A DNA stretch of 64,000 bases from Sulfurimonas sp. Its GTDB lineage: Bacteria > Campylobacterota > Campylobacteria > Campylobacterales > Sulfurimonadaceae. The stretch is taken from NCBI RefSeq assembly GCF_028713515.1, contig NZ_JAQTOD010000002.1:366501-430500 (forward strand). The letters are read 5' to 3'. This document shows positions 45,401-54,809 of the stretch, piece after piece. The stretch's first letter is position 1; each line of letters opens with the position of its first letter. Position numbers and translations under genes: made by a program. The notes beneath the pieces were generated by a model. The model did not search any database. It was not told where the DNA came from and saw nothing but the letters and a program-made list of their open reading frames with translations.

Positions 45401-45972
45401 AACTTCTAATTTTTGATGAATCAAGAGGTTATAACAGCAATGCAGAGGTAAATAGAGAACCTCTGCTAACAGTAAAAGCGGATGCAATCAAAGAGTTCAG
45501 TTTCCCTCGCCAGTCAAAACAGCCACACCGCGCTCTTAGTGACTTTTTTCACAGTGACAGAGATGATGTTGTGGCATTTACTTGCGTGAGCGCTGGAGCA
45601 AAACTTAGCGAGATTGAGCGAGAGATATATGCAGAGGGTAATTTTACAGAGTATTACCAGTTTCATGGACTTGGAGTTGAGTTAGCAGAAGCGCTCGCAG
45701 AGATGGCTCACAAACAAATCAGACTAGATTTAAACATAAGCGATGGAGAGAAAAATTCACTTGCAGATGTTCAGATGAACAGATATCAAGGGAGTCGTTA
45801 TTCGTTTGGCTATGCCGCTTGTCCGGATTTGGAACTTAATCGTCCTCTTTTTGACCTACTAAGACCAGAAGAGTTTGGGATTGAACTGAGTGAAACATTT
45901 CAGATTCATCCAGAACAATCAACTTCAGCACTTGTAGTTTACCATCCAAATGCAACCTACTACAATGTGTAG
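42481..45972 (+). CDS. metH: Cobalamin-dependent methionine synthase MetH
   Basis: A 1163-aa four-module enzyme. The homocysteine domain (about 1-320) has zinc cysteines in GFNCGTG and GGCCGTTPQH. The pterin domain (about 340-620) starts at IGERSNATGSKAF. The cobalamin-binding module contains the cap and GTVKGDVHDVGKNLVD, whose His is the cobalt ligand (about 745). The activation domain (about 880-1163) ends with SRYSFGYAACPDLELN for SAM reactivation. Full length. No cobalamin riboswitch was recognisable upstream. A structured repeat starts at its stop codon. Confidence 0.97.
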   Translation: MATKNYILNTIKTRPLIIDGAMGTQLQQRDEKIPKEAWEGNEGCNELLNVTCPEVLSEIFHAYLTAGADFITTNTFGSFSWVLEEYGIGHRAYELTKAGAELVKKEIEKFQTPEHPRFCLGSIGPGTKLPSLGHIAYDEMFAGYTEFCLALIDGGVDVFLLETCQDPLQIKVALHACAEANKQRGVEIPVMVSVTIELSGGMLIGTDVQTITTILEPFDILSLGFNCGTGPEQVEKHVKTLSELWRKPISVHANAGLPQNRGGYTYYPMGPDEFADKQERFLNYDGVSFLGGCCGTTPQHIRALVNRVSKIVPKAASGEQPNSLASLFSTVPLMQEPAPLLIGERSNATGSKAFRELLLAGNYEGTLSVAQEQVRSGAHVLDVSVGFAGRDETKDMNSVMSLYAQKIALPLMPDSTQTAALEEALKLIGGKPIINSVNLEDGIEKFDVVCSLAKKYGASLVCLTIDEVGMAKTVEDKLKIAERIYDLATKKHGINPEDLVFDLLTFTLGSGDSEYFEAGINTIEAIRELRKRHPEVGAVLGLSNISFGLDKDARPYLNSMFLHHCIEAGLTSVIINVKHIIPLNKISKEEQEICDDLIFNRKPNGEALFAFIEHFSTKEVVDNEAEDEAYLNMSHEEKIAKLLMDGDKERMIPLVEEARHTVAPEKIVNEILIDAMKVVGELFGSGQMQLPFVLQSAETMKKTVDYLNPYLPKIDKAVDTRLILGTVKGDVHDVGKNLVDIILSNNGYKVANLGIKVDIEQFIQSLKESNGSAIGMSGLLVKSTQVMKENLLALQSAGIKIPVLLGGAALTRSFIDDFCRPIYDGPIFYCKDAFDGVTAMSRIEKGNFDTNLHGKDEQEKVIKEQKEVVIPPFAELKMPSRDVKIPTPPFWGRREIKLTRAQKELAFEWINHKLLFKSRWGYGSKGMSEEAYEKQLNELVWPAYEKLKKRFLDEELFEPTIIYGYWPCRSDDNKLLIFDESRGYNSNAEVNREPLLTVKADAIKEFSFPRQSKQPHRALSDFFHSDRDDVVAFTCVSAGAKLSEIEREIYAEGNFTEYYQFHGLGVELAEALAEMAHKQIRLDLNISDGEKNSLADVQMNRYQGSRYSFGYAACPDLELNRPLFDLLRPEEFGIELSETFQIHPEQSTSALVVYHPNATYYNV

Positions 45973-46106
45973 CACCAAAACGAACAAGTCCATTTTGGTG
46001 GGAGGGACTCACCGCCCCTTCCAACCCTCTAAAGCTACAAAACAAGCAAAAGCGGTTTTTGCATAGCAAAAATGTTTCTTTAGAAAAAACAAATTTTTCG
46101 AGAATT
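45972..46106 (-). repeat. Structured intergenic repeat, copy 1 (with internal insertion)
   Basis: Read on the minus strand it begins AATTCTCGAAAAA, continues to GTAGCTTTAG-AGGGTTGGAAGG, and ends in two hairpins. The last pairs ACCAAAATG with CGTTTTGGT (plus positions 45974-45982 and 45991-45999), next to the metH stop. Compared with copy 2 it has about 45 extra bases between the first arm and GTAGCTT. It lies between convergent metH and comM, so its hairpins may stop transcription from both sides. Confidence 0.8.
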
Positions 46107-46162
46107 TTATAGTTGATTTTGATATTGACTGGCTCTAAAAGTATCATGTAAAAGGCTTAGTA

Positions 46163-47671
46163 TTATCTTCTTCTATAGCTAAGCGCCTCTAAAATATGTC
46201 TTTTTTCTATACTCTCTGAACTATCCAAATCGGCGATAGTTCGAGATACTTTTTGTATTTTTTTAATACTTCTAAAAGAGAGTGTAAACTTATCTACCGC
46301 TATAGCAAGCGTCGATTTTGCTTCATTATCTAGTTTGCAAAACTGCTCAATCTGGGCGTCGTTAAGTTTTGCATTAAACTCAACTTGTCCTCTTTTTTTT
46401 GAAAATGCATGAGCCTTTACGACCATTTTATGCAGTTCAAGTGAGCTAAAGCTTGATTTATCATCTATGCCAACGGCTTGCATAGTCACGCTTATGTCTA
46501 TTCTGTCTAGAAATGGTTCGGAGAGTCTATTTTTATATCTTAAAATCTCCAAATCACTACATCTACACTCTTTTCGTCTGTCAAGCAGGTTTCCACATGG
46601 GCAGGGATTCATGGCTCCTATAAACAAAAAATTACTTGGATACTCTACTTTTGAATTTACTCTTGAGATGCGTATTTTGTTATCCTGCATAGGTTCTCTG
46701 AGCGCTTCTAAAACATTTTTTTGAAAATATGGAAGTTCATCAAACATTAAAATTCCAAAATTTGCCAAACCGACTTCACCAATCATGGCCTTGTGTGTTC
46801 CACCGCCAAAAATACTGGCAAGCGTCGATGTATGATGTGGGCTTCGCATATTTCTGTGCGGCTTAAACTGCGGTTCTTTTGACTCCATTACATCAAGCTT
46901 AGCGACATCAAGTATCTCATCAAACCTCATCGGTGGCAGGATATACCTCATTCTTGAGGCAATCATACTTTTTCCACAACCAGGACTTCCCTCAAAAAGT
47001 ATATTGTGAAAACCAACTGCACTTATTAGAGCAGCTCTTTTTGCAATCTCTTGTCCTTTAACATCCGAAAAATCAAGCTCATACTCTTTGGCGTAGTAAT
47101 ATTTTTCTCCATTTACCTCATAAAAGGGATACTCGATTGAGCTCTGTTGTGAATTTGGCACAATTTTATTTAAATTTTTTAGAAGCCCCATCGCCTCTTG
47201 TAGATTTTTAACGCCATAAAAATCTATATTTGGAATTTTTGAGAGTTTTTCTAGCGACTCAAACGGAACGATTGCTTTTTTGATTCTTTGCTGATTTGCA
47301 AGTGATAGTACGAGGGGATAGAGTTGGTTGTTCTCCTTAACACTGCCATCAAGTCCCAACTCCCCAAAAACAAACCATTCACTCAAATCATCACTCAAAT
47401 AATCAAGTGCAATAAGAAGCGCAATACTAAGATCAAATTGACTCCCCTCCTTTCTTACATCACTCGGGGATAGATTTATAGTGATTCTCTTTGGTGGAAA
47501 TGAGAACTCATTGCTCAAAAGTGCTGACTTTACCCGCTCTTTAGCCTCAGTGATGGAAGCTGATGCCATACCAACTATGGAAAAAGATGGCAACCCTTTT
47601 GTAAGCGTTGACTCAACTTGAACAATCTTGGCATCCATTCCCTCATAAGTAGCACAACAGACAGTTTTCAT
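46163..47671 (-). CDS. comM: ComM/YifB-type AAA+ Mg-chelatase-like protein
   Basis: A 502-aa protein with an N-terminal LonC-like domain (ERVKSALLSNEFSFPPKRITINLSPSDVRKEG), Walker A FEGSPGCGKSMIASR (about 216-230), the Walker B region LANFGILMFDELPYF and a zinc-type MNPCPCGNLLDRRKECRCS cluster of cysteines. ComM is a hexameric helicase promoting branch migration during natural transformation. It stands after def on the same strand, separated by a terminator-like hairpin. Confidence 0.94.
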   Translation of the reverse strand: MKTVCCATYEGMDAKIVQVESTLTKGLPSFSIVGMASASITEAKERVKSALLSNEFSFPPKRITINLSPSDVRKEGSQFDLSIALLIALDYLSDDLSEWFVFGELGLDGSVKENNQLYPLVLSLANQQRIKKAIVPFESLEKLSKIPNIDFYGVKNLQEAMGLLKNLNKIVPNSQQSSIEYPFYEVNGEKYYYAKEYELDFSDVKGQEIAKRAALISAVGFHNILFEGSPGCGKSMIASRMRYILPPMRFDEILDVAKLDVMESKEPQFKPHRNMRSPHHTSTLASIFGGGTHKAMIGEVGLANFGILMFDELPYFQKNVLEALREPMQDNKIRISRVNSKVEYPSNFLFIGAMNPCPCGNLLDRRKECRCSDLEILRYKNRLSEPFLDRIDISVTMQAVGIDDKSSFSSLELHKMVVKAHAFSKKRGQVEFNAKLNDAQIEQFCKLDNEAKSTLAIAVDKFTLSFRSIKKIQKVSRTIADLDSSESIEKRHILEALSYRRR

Positions 47672-47734
47672 CTTAGAATCCTAAGTTTAGATTTTATTGT
47701 TAATCATAGTGAAATTATTTTATAGCGGAGGAAA

Positions 47735-47755
47735 ATATGACAAAGTGTCATATTT
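47735..47755 (-). terminator. Terminator after def
   Basis: AATATGACA (47735-47743) and TGTCATATT (47747-47755) form a perfect 9-bp stem with a 3-base loop. On the minus strand it follows the def stop by 11 bp and runs into TTTTCC, so intrinsic termination is plausible. Confidence 0.6.
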
Positions 47756-47766
47756 ATTGGTGGAAG

Positions 47767-48291
47767 TTATTTTAACTCTTTTTTCTCTTTGAGCATTTTT
47801 TTATACTCTTTTTCAAATTTTTTTCTTTTTGCATAGGTTAGTTTGTCTATAAAAAGTATTCCATCAAGATGATCTATCTCGTGCTGGATTGCAATACTAA
47901 GCAAACCATCTGCTTCTACCTGTTTTGTGTTGCCATCTCTATCTTGATAACTTACAAAAATAGTCTCAAATCTTTTTATATCTTCATAAAATGTAGGGAC
48001 GCTCAAACATCCCTCTTGGTAGACAGTTTCTCCAACTTTTTTTGTTATAACAGGATTTATCATCTCAATAAGCCCATCAAAACTCTGTGTGTCACTCTCA
48101 TCTGGAATATTTATAAGTAGTACTCGTTTAGGGTGAGAGACTTGGATAGCCGCAAGACCTATACCATTTGACTTTATCATAACTCTATTCATACTGTCTA
48201 AAAGAGCATGAAGTTCTGCATCAAACTTCTCAACTTCTTTGGATTTTTCTTTTAATCTTTTATCTGGGTACTCAATTATTACCAAATTCAT
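47767..48291 (-). CDS. def: Peptide deformylase
   Basis: A 174-aa iron metallopeptidase removing N-formyl groups. All three motifs are intact: GIGLAAIQ (about 43-50), EGCLSVP (about 93-99, metal Cys) and QHEIDHLDG (about 135-143, metal His pair and catalytic Glu). A lysine-rich C-terminal tail follows. It is downstream of clpP with a degenerate GGDEF gene between. Confidence 0.97.
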   Translation of the reverse strand: MNLVIIEYPDKRLKEKSKEVEKFDAELHALLDSMNRVMIKSNGIGLAAIQVSHPKRVLLINIPDESDTQSFDGLIEMINPVITKKVGETVYQEGCLSVPTFYEDIKRFETIFVSYQDRDGNTKQVEADGLLSIAIQHEIDHLDGILFIDKLTYAKRKKFEKEYKKMLKEKKELK

Positions 48292-48306
48292 ACTCTAAAA
48301 ATCTCC

Positions 48307-49371
48307 TTAGGTCTTTCTAAGTGCAACGGCAAAATCTACCTCTTTATCATTATAAGCTTTTTCCATAGCATCCATTGAGCTAACGATAATCTCTTGTGCT
48401 GAGCAATTTTCAGTTATGTCTGTTATTCCGATCGAAATTTTCAACTGTACCTCATAGTCCCCTAGGAAAAAGTTACTACTTGAGACAAGATCACAAAGTC
48501 TCTCGCTAGCTTTTTTTGCACTATTGATATCCGTATGCTTTAAAAGCATTGCAAATATTCCACTACCGTAGTATGCGACCATATCGCTTCTTCTTGATGT
48601 CTTAAGCAGAAGTCTAGCAATAGTTTTTGTCATAAGTAAAATAGCTTTTTCATTTGTTATACTGCTTTTTAAATCCTTAGATAGCTCTATCATAATCAAA
48701 GAGCTTTTATGATTTAGTTTTTGTATAAGAGCACTCTCTTGCTCTATTTTTGCTACTAAATATCGTTTGTTATAAACACCGAACTGATTATCAAAAATTG
48801 TTTCACTCTCCACAGTTTTGATAATATCAGCAGTATTATCATACATACTCTTGATATTTACACTCTGTTTTTTTAAAATTGAGTTTAGTTTTGATATATC
48901 GGACTCCAAAGAAGCGGTAATACTAAGAGAGTCGTTTACCCCGGAAGATGCCTGAAGTTCTTCTTTTCTTTTCTCTAAGATTTTAGTCATAAGATTCATA
49001 TTTTTATAAAGATTTGCTATTACACCTAAAATATCTCTTATTGATGAGAATCCACTTTTGAGATTCTGTTCTAGCGTCATACTGTTTTCGTTTTCATTAC
49101 TCTCTTCTAGCTCAAGTATAGAAACTATTTGTTTGCGAGTATTTTGGCTCTTGTCGTCTAAATGTCTATCAAAATAGAGTGAGAAATTATTAGGGGTTGG
49201 TGGCAATCCATCTTTTATAAGTGAACTTAAAACTTCTTTTGCATACGCTTCTATATCACCTTCGAGCTCTTCAACAACTATCTTTTGTTCCATAGGCTTC
49301 GGCGTAACACTCTCGGTAGTCTGAGTGCCAGTAATGTTTCTGCGAGTTCTGCTTCTTAAAATATCCGCCAT
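48307..49371 (-). CDS. Degenerate GGDEF-domain protein
   Basis: A 354-aa cytosolic protein. The N-terminal part (about 30-190) is helical and coiled. The C-terminal part has the fold of a diguanylate cyclase (FGVYNKRYLVAKIEQE, MTKTIARLLLKTSRRSDMVAYYGSGIFAMLL, LKISIGITDITE), but the active-site GGDEF is replaced by YGSGIF. Catalysis is therefore unlikely; a binding or structural role is more probable. It sits 15 bp from def and 18 bp from clpP, so it is co-transcribed with protein-quality-control genes. Confidence 0.85.
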   Translation of the reverse strand: MADILRSRTRRNITGTQTTESVTPKPMEQKIVVEELEGDIEAYAKEVLSSLIKDGLPPTPNNFSLYFDRHLDDKSQNTRKQIVSILELEESNENENSMTLEQNLKSGFSSIRDILGVIANLYKNMNLMTKILEKRKEELQASSGVNDSLSITASLESDISKLNSILKKQSVNIKSMYDNTADIIKTVESETIFDNQFGVYNKRYLVAKIEQESALIQKLNHKSSLIMIELSKDLKSSITNEKAILLMTKTIARLLLKTSRRSDMVAYYGSGIFAMLLKHTDINSAKKASERLCDLVSSSNFFLGDYEVQLKISIGITDITENCSAQEIIVSSMDAMEKAYNDKEVDFAVALRKT

Positions 49372-49389
49372 GTCAACTCCTAATACAAT

Positions 49390-49980
49390 CTATTTTTTAC
49401 TACTCTTAATTAAAACTTCATCAATCATGCCATAAATTCTGGCTTCTTCTGCACTCATAAAGTTATCTCTATCTGTATCATCTTCCACTTTCTTCATACT
49501 TTGGCCTGTATTACTTGCAAGAATTTTATTTAACTCCTCTTTCATACGAAGAATCTCTTTGGCTTGAATGGCTATATCAGTTGCTTGTCCTTGCGCACCA
49601 CCTAAGGGTTGATGAATCATAATTCTTGCATGAGGAAGCGCATATCTTTTGCCCTTCGTACCACTTGATAGTAAAAAAGCACCCATTGAGGCAGCTTGAC
49701 CGATACATATAGTTGCAATATCTGGGCGGATATAATTCATAGTGTCAAATATAGCCATTCCAGATGTAACAACTCCGCCTGGAGAGTTTATATAAAAATA
49801 GATATCTTTTTCTGGATCTTCTGCCTCTAAAAATAGCATTTGAGCAACTATTGAAGAAGCGACAGCGTCATTAACTTCTCCACTTAACATAATGATTCTA
49901 TCCTTTAAAAGACGAGAATAAATATCATAAGATCTCTCGCCTCTTGCTGTTTTTTCTATTACATATGGAACATAACTCAT
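49390..49980 (-). CDS. clpP: ATP-dependent Clp protease proteolytic subunit
   Basis: A 196-aa serine protease subunit with catalytic Ser in [14 protein letters not shown] (about 97), His in [17 protein letters not shown] (about 122) and the downstream Asp (about 171). It forms the tetradecameric barrel used with ClpX/ClpA. Full length, 5 bp after tig on the same strand. Confidence 0.98.
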   Translation of the reverse strand: MSYVPYVIEKTARGERSYDIYSRLLKDRIIMLSGEVNDAVASSIVAQMLFLEAEDPEKDIYFYINSPGGVVTSGMAIFDTMNYIRPDIATICIGQAASMGAFLLSSGTKGKRYALPHARIMIHQPLGGAQGQATDIAIQAKEILRMKEELNKILASNTGQSMKKVEDDTDRDNFMSAEEARIYGMIDEVLIKSSKK

Positions 49981-49985
49981 ACTGC

Positions 49986-51287
49986 TTAAGCTTCTTTAGT
50001 TTTTGAGTTTAGTATCTGAGTAAGAACTTTATCCTCTACCATTGACATCTGAATAGCTGGTAAATAACCAGCATTTTTGTACTTGTCATAAGATACTTTA
50101 GGATCTTGTCCCATCTGCATTGCTTCGTAGTAGATAGTTTGCATTACTTCATTTTCTGTAACTTTTACATTTTCAGCAGTTGCCAAAGAATCAATTATAA
50201 ATGTTGCACGAACACTTCTTTGTGCATCTTCACGAAAAGTCTCACGAAGCGCTTCTAGTTTTTCTGTGCTCTCACGAAGCTCTTTTATCTCATCTTCACT
50301 CATCATACTTGCTTTTTTATTTAGCGACACATCTATCTCTTGCTCAACAACAAACTCAGGCAGATCAAACTTAATACTCTCAACAAGAGTCTCTAAAAGA
50401 GCAGGTTTTAGCTCATCATTATAAAGTTTTGCAAGTGCTTCGTGGCTCATCTGTGCTTTAATTTGAGCTTTTAAGTTCTCTAGTGAAGTATCATCTTGAC
50501 CAGCTAACATTTTAGCGGCAAATGCTTCATCTATTTCAGCTTTAATCTTCTCTTGGATATTATGAAGAGTAACTTTAAACTCTGCATCTTTTCCTGATAG
50601 AGCATCTGAGCCGTAATTTTCTGGGAATTTTACTTTTACAATTTTCTCTTCCCCAATATTCATACCAACAACTTGATCTTCAAATCCAGGGATAAATTGG
50701 TTAGAACCAAGAACTAATGCAAACTCTTTTGCAGCGCCACCATCAAACAACACACCATCAATAGAGCCTTCAAAATCGATTATTGCACTATCTCCATTTT
50801 TAGCAGCTCTTTTCTTTTTAAGGTCTACAAATTTTCCCTGAGAATCAGCAAGTCTCTCAAGTCTAACTTCAACCTCTTTTTCATCAATAACAGGCTTCTC
50901 AAAATCTTTAACCATATCAGCATAATTACCAAGGTCAATATCTGGTCTAAGTGCAATTTTTACAGTTACAGAAATTCCAGCATCATTTTTATCAAATTTA
51001 GAGATATTTGGCTCCCCGATAAGTCTATCACTTGAAATTTTTAACTCATCAAGCCCTCTATTTAAAACATCACGAAGTGCCTCTGCTTCAGCATCTTGAA
51101 GTAGACGATTGCCGTACTGTTTTTTTACTACAGCAACAGGAACCTTGCCTTTACGAAAACCCTGAACGGCTACAGTTTTAGTTAACTCTTTTGCTATTTT
51201 CTCTAAGTTTGTGTCTATTGTCTTGTTTGAAATCTCAGCTTCTATCTCTGCATTTGCACTATTGATTTTGTTTGTTTTGATTTTCAT
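49986..51287 (-). CDS. tig: Trigger factor
   Basis: A 433-aa ribosome-associated chaperone: N-terminal ribosome-binding domain with the signature GFRKGKVP (about 44-51), a central FKBP-type PPIase domain ([21 protein letters not shown], about 160-180) and a C-terminal helical chaperone domain. The start is ATG 51287 behind AAAGGAA; the frame extends 30 codons further upstream without a better start. tig-clpP-def order is typical for Campylobacterota. Confidence 0.96.
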   Translation of the reverse strand: MKIKTNKINSANAEIEAEISNKTIDTNLEKIAKELTKTVAVQGFRKGKVPVAVVKKQYGNRLLQDAEAEALRDVLNRGLDELKISSDRLIGEPNISKFDKNDAGISVTVKIALRPDIDLGNYADMVKDFEKPVIDEKEVEVRLERLADSQGKFVDLKKKRAAKNGDSAIIDFEGSIDGVLFDGGAAKEFALVLGSNQFIPGFEDQVVGMNIGEEKIVKVKFPENYGSDALSGKDAEFKVTLHNIQEKIKAEIDEAFAAKMLAGQDDTSLENLKAQIKAQMSHEALAKLYNDELKPALLETLVESIKFDLPEFVVEQEIDVSLNKKASMMSEDEIKELRESTEKLEALRETFREDAQRSVRATFIIDSLATAENVKVTENEVMQTIYYEAMQMGQDPKVSYDKYKNAGYLPAIQMSMVEDKVLTQILNSKTKEA

Positions 51288-51360
51288 CAATTTCCTTTTA
51301 TCTTTTTTTGTAATAACTAAATTTGAAGCCATTTTATCAAAAATCTGCTTTTTTATATCT

Positions 51361-51822
51361 TTAGAGGGATTTCTCACAAAATTTTGGTTTAAAATTCAGC
51401 ACCAAAAACCAAACCACAGCCACATCTATCATCACATCAGCAAAATTAAATATTGCAAAATCAAAGCCGCAATGCCAGTAAACCATATCCACTACGCCAC
51501 CATAAATAAATCTATCATATATGTTTGAAAACGCTCCGCCTAGCATCAGCCCAGCTGGAAATGCATAACACAACTCTTTTTTATATATCAGATACCCGAG
51601 TACTCCAAAAACAAGAACAAGCTGGATATATTTTAACCACTCCTGCAAAAATGAAAACATTGAAAACGCAACGCCTTTGTTGTAAACCAAAACAAGGTCT
51701 ATGCACTCAGCGTAGTATCTAAAACCCTCTACAAAAAGTGTTTTTATATTTTGGTCAATCACAAAAACACCAATCATACTAAAGAGTAAAATTGCTAAAA
51801 AACGAAGACTTTGATTATACAT
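51361..51822 (-). CDS. lspA: Lipoprotein signal peptidase
   Basis: A 153-aa membrane aspartic peptidase with four helices. The catalytic aspartates lie in [19 protein letters not shown] and [13 protein letters not shown] (conserved N-x-A-D). It cleaves prolipoprotein signal peptides, for example those of the two lipoproteins in this window. It overlaps glmM by 8 bp. Confidence 0.95.
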   Translation of the reverse strand: MYNQSLRFLAILLFSMIGVFVIDQNIKTLFVEGFRYYAECIDLVLVYNKGVAFSMFSFLQEWLKYIQLVLVFGVLGYLIYKKELCYAFPAGLMLGGAFSNIYDRFIYGGVVDMVYWHCGFDFAIFNFADVMIDVAVVWFLVLNFKPKFCEKSL

Positions 51823-53155
51823 TTAGATCTTTCTCAAAAAACTTTATCATATCGTCCATGTAAAAATCCATCTCTTTGGCATTTTTTCCCTCCAAAAGCA
51901 CTCTTAGCTTGTTCTCGGTACCAGAGTAGCGGATAAGATGGCGGATATGCTTTGCGTCGAGTTCTTTTAGTTTATCTTCTAGACCTACTATATCTTTTAG
52001 AGGTTTTTTATTTTTTACATGTATATTTACAAGTTTTTGGGGATAGAGTTTAAATGGGCGAAGTGCGACTGAAGCACTCTTTTTTGTTTTTATTAAAAGC
52101 GCAAGAACCTGAAGAGCCGTAACAAGCCCATCTCCAGTTTTTGCAAAGTCGTTAACAATAACATGTCCACTCTGCTCACCACCAAAGTTAATTCCCTCTT
52201 TTTTCATAACCTCTAAAACATTTTTATCACCGACATCTGAACGAAAAAGCTTCAAACCATTTTCATTCATAAAATCATCCAACCCTTGATTGCTCATAAC
52301 AGTTGAGACGATTCCCCCTCCTCTTAATGTACCACTCTTGCTCATATACACACCAAGCGCACCTAAAAGATGATCACCATCAACTACTTCACCGCGTTCA
52401 TCAACCACTACAACTCTATCAGCATCTCCATCAAGAGCGATACCTAAATCTGCTCTATACTTAACAACACTCTCTTGCAGATCTTTTGTATGAAGAGCAC
52501 CACAATCCTCATTTATATTAAATCCATCTGGCTTGTTGTGCAAAACTATAACCTCAGCGCCTAACTCTTCTAACACTGTTGGTCCAACTATATATCCAGC
52601 ACCATTAGCAGCATCTAAAACAATTCTAAGATCTTTTAATGACAAGTCTCGAGGAAAAGAGTTTTTCAGCTGAACAATATATCGCCCAACAACATCATCA
52701 ATTCTTTTAGCTTTTCCTATCTTTTTTTCACGAACTTGCGCTTCGAGTAACTTTTCTTCATTAAAATATATCTCCTCTATCTCTTGCTCAACATCATGGG
52801 ATAGCTTATCTCCATTGGCATCAAAAAATTTGATTCCATTATCTTCAAAAGAGTTATGAGAAGCACTAATCATTATTCCAGCATCACATCTCATATTTCC
52901 TGCTATATACGCAATTGCAGGAGTTGGCATCGGTCCAATCTGAATAACATCATATCCAATTGCAGTCAAACCACTGACTATGGCATTTTCTATCATGTAA
53001 CCACTTCTTCTAGTATCTTTACCAACTAAAATTTTATTACTTTTCGAGTGAGCTTTAAAATATATTCCAGCTGCCATCGCCAGTCTCATAGCGAGTCCAG
53101 CCGTTAAAAATGAACCAGCTTCGCCCCTTACACCATCTGTTCCAAAAAGTTTCAT
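51815..53155 (-). CDS. glmM: Phosphoglucosamine mutase
   Basis: A 446-aa enzyme converting GlcN-6-P to GlcN-1-P for UDP-GlcNAc. It has [11 protein letters not shown] at the N-terminus, the phosphoserine loop [12 protein letters not shown] (about 97-108), the Mg2+ loop DGDADRV (about 240-246) and C-terminal [15 protein letters not shown]. glmM-lspA pairing is common in this phylum. A structured repeat lies upstream of its start. Confidence 0.97.
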   Translation of the reverse strand: MKLFGTDGVRGEAGSFLTAGLAMRLAMAAGIYFKAHSKSNKILVGKDTRRSGYMIENAIVSGLTAIGYDVIQIGPMPTPAIAYIAGNMRCDAGIMISASHNSFEDNGIKFFDANGDKLSHDVEQEIEEIYFNEEKLLEAQVREKKIGKAKRIDDVVGRYIVQLKNSFPRDLSLKDLRIVLDAANGAGYIVGPTVLEELGAEVIVLHNKPDGFNINEDCGALHTKDLQESVVKYRADLGIALDGDADRVVVVDERGEVVDGDHLLGALGVYMSKSGTLRGGGIVSTVMSNQGLDDFMNENGLKLFRSDVGDKNVLEVMKKEGINFGGEQSGHVIVNDFAKTGDGLVTALQVLALLIKTKKSASVALRPFKLYPQKLVNIHVKNKKPLKDIVGLEDKLKELDAKHIRHLIRYSGTENKLRVLLEGKNAKEMDFYMDDMIKFFEKDLNV

Positions 53156-53223
53156 ACCATATCCTTTATGAGAGTTAAACTGATGTTATGCACTTCCATA
53201 AAAAAGAGCGTAAAGCACCTTAG

Positions 53224-53321
53224 AATTCTCGAAAAACTAGTTTTTCGTAGCTTCAGGGGGTTGGAAGGGACGAGGAGTCCCTCCCACCAAGACGGACTCG
53301 TTCGTTTTGGTGCGTAACATC
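53224..53321 (+). repeat. Structured intergenic repeat, copy 2
   Basis: The clearest copy. It shows three hairpins in a row: CGAAAAACTAGTTTTTCG (53230-53247, an 18-bp palindrome), GGAAGGGAC paired with GTCCCTCCC (53263-53271 and 53277-53285), and ACCAAGACG paired with CGTTTTGGT (53286-53294 and 53303-53311). Between them is GTAGCTTCAGGGGGTTGG, shared with copies 1 and 3. It lies between divergent glmM and rpsT. Confidence 0.85.
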
Positions 53322-53441
53322 AAGTAAAAAGTGTTGTATTTTAACATAACTAATCCATAATTATTTATTTACCTTGTCTTTAACTTAAATTTAATTATTT
53401 TTAAGCTAATATTGCGGACTTAAATTTATAGAAGGACTATT

Positions 53442-53702
53442 ATGGCAAATCATAAGTCATCAGTTAAGAGAATTCGTCAAACTATCGTTCGTGCAGAGCG
53501 AAATCGTTTTTACAGAACTCGTCTTAAAAACATTGTAAAGGGTGTTCGTTCTGCAATTGATGCAGGCAACAGAGCAGAAGCTACTGACGCATTAAAAGTG
53601 GCTAATAAACAAATTCAAAAATTTGTAAGCAAAGGTATCCTCAAAAAAGAGACTGCTGCTAGAAAAATCAGTCGTCTTCACTTAGCTGTAAACGCTATAT
53701 AA
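53442..53702 (+). CDS. rpsT: 30S ribosomal protein S20
   Basis: An 86-aa basic, helical ribosomal protein with the S20 N-terminus [20 protein letters not shown] and the LHLAVNAI C-terminus. It binds 16S rRNA early in 30S assembly. It follows a good ribosome site (GAAGGA) and precedes prfA by 12 bp, the usual order in this phylum. Confidence 0.98.
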   Translation: MANHKSSVKRIRQTIVRAERNRFYRTRLKNIVKGVRSAIDAGNRAEATDALKVANKQIQKFVSKGILKKETAARKISRLHLAVNAI

Positions 53703-53714
53703 GGCTAACTATTA

Positions 53715-54782
53715 ATGTTAGCTGATAAACTAAACCCGTTTATCAACCGCTATAATGAACTTGGCAATTTGCTAAGTTCTCCTGACATAACCTCCGACAT
53801 CAAAAGAATGACAGACCTCTCAAGAGAACAATCTTCACTTTCAACTATTGTTGAAAAAGCAACCGAGTACCACGCTTTATTGGCAGCAATTGCTGATTCA
53901 AAAAGTATGTTAGGCGATTCTGAAATGTTTGAAATGGCAAAAGAGGAGTTAAAATCTCTTGAGCCAAGAGTTCCAGAGCTAGAAGAAGAGATAAAACTTC
54001 TTCTAATTCCAAAAGACCCAAATGATGACAGAAACACAATTATCGAGCTTCGTGCTGGTGCTGGTGGAGATGAGGCAGGTATTTTTGTTGGAAATCTATT
54101 TGAAGCATATTGCAGATACGCTGAAATCAGAGATTGGAAAGTTGAGATACTCAGCACTTCTCCATCAGATTCTGGTGGTTTCAAAGAGGTTATCGCGCTT
54201 ATAAAAGGCGACAAAGTTTATAGCAGGTTGAAGTACGAAGGTGGAACTCACCGTGTTCAAAGGGTTCCTCTAACAGAGTCTCAAGGTCGTGTTCACACAT
54301 CTGCAATAACAGTTGCCATAATGGCAGAGGTTGAAGATGTGGAAGTAATCATAAATGAAAACGACCTAAAAGTGGATGTTATGCGCTCTTCTGGTTGTGG
54401 TGGACAAAGTGTTAACACCACTGATTCAGCGGTTCGTATAACTCACTTACCAACTGGAATCGTTGTGACAAATCAAGATCAAAAGTCACAACATAAAAAC
54501 AAAGAAAAAGCCATGAAGGTTCTAAAAGCTAGAATCTACGACTTAGAGATGCAAGAAGCTCTCGCAAAAGATAGTGCAAATCGCGCATCTCAGGTCGGGA
54601 CTGGTGATAGAAGTGGAAGAATCAGAACTTATAACTATCCACAAAATCGCATAAGCGATCACAGAATAACTTTAACGCTCTATAGACTTACAGAGATTAT
54701 GCAAGGTGGACTTTTTGATGAAATCATTGACCCGCTTATCGCAAATCATCAAGCTAGAATAGTAGAAGAAGCAGGGCTTTAG
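53715..54782 (+). CDS. prfA: Peptide chain release factor 1
   Basis: A 355-aa class I release factor. The GGQ motif that triggers peptide hydrolysis is in [21 protein letters not shown] (about 224-244). [15 protein letters not shown] (about 178-192) holds the PxT-type stop-codon reading motif of RF1 (UAA/UAG). Full length and standard. Confidence 0.98.
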   Translation: MLADKLNPFINRYNELGNLLSSPDITSDIKRMTDLSREQSSLSTIVEKATEYHALLAAIADSKSMLGDSEMFEMAKEELKSLEPRVPELEEEIKLLLIPKDPNDDRNTIIELRAGAGGDEAGIFVGNLFEAYCRYAEIRDWKVEILSTSPSDSGGFKEVIALIKGDKVYSRLKYEGGTHRVQRVPLTESQGRVHTSAITVAIMAEVEDVEVIINENDLKVDVMRSSGCGGQSVNTTDSAVRITHLPTGIVVTNQDQKSQHKNKEKAMKVLKARIYDLEMQEALAKDSANRASQVGTGDRSGRIRTYNYPQNRISDHRITLTLYRLTEIMQGGLFDEIIDPLIANHQARIVEEAGL

Positions 54783-54809
54783 TTCTGCTTAACTCTCTTA
54801 CTATTTAGA

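Noticed and set aside
45836-46147. Minus-strand frame across the metH end and the repeat
   Set aside because: It spans the hairpin repeat and the conserved MetH C-terminus; better explained by repeat plus metH.
47739-47775. Mini open frame after GGAGGAAAAT between comM and def
   Set aside because: It starts within the terminator hairpin, is only 12 codons long and runs antisense to the def end; the GGAGG is better explained by chance.
53750-54214. 154-codon open frame on the minus strand inside prfA
   Set aside because: It is antisense to a full-length, highly conserved release factor and is rich in Ser/Phe/Leu as expected from reverse reading; no ribosome site.
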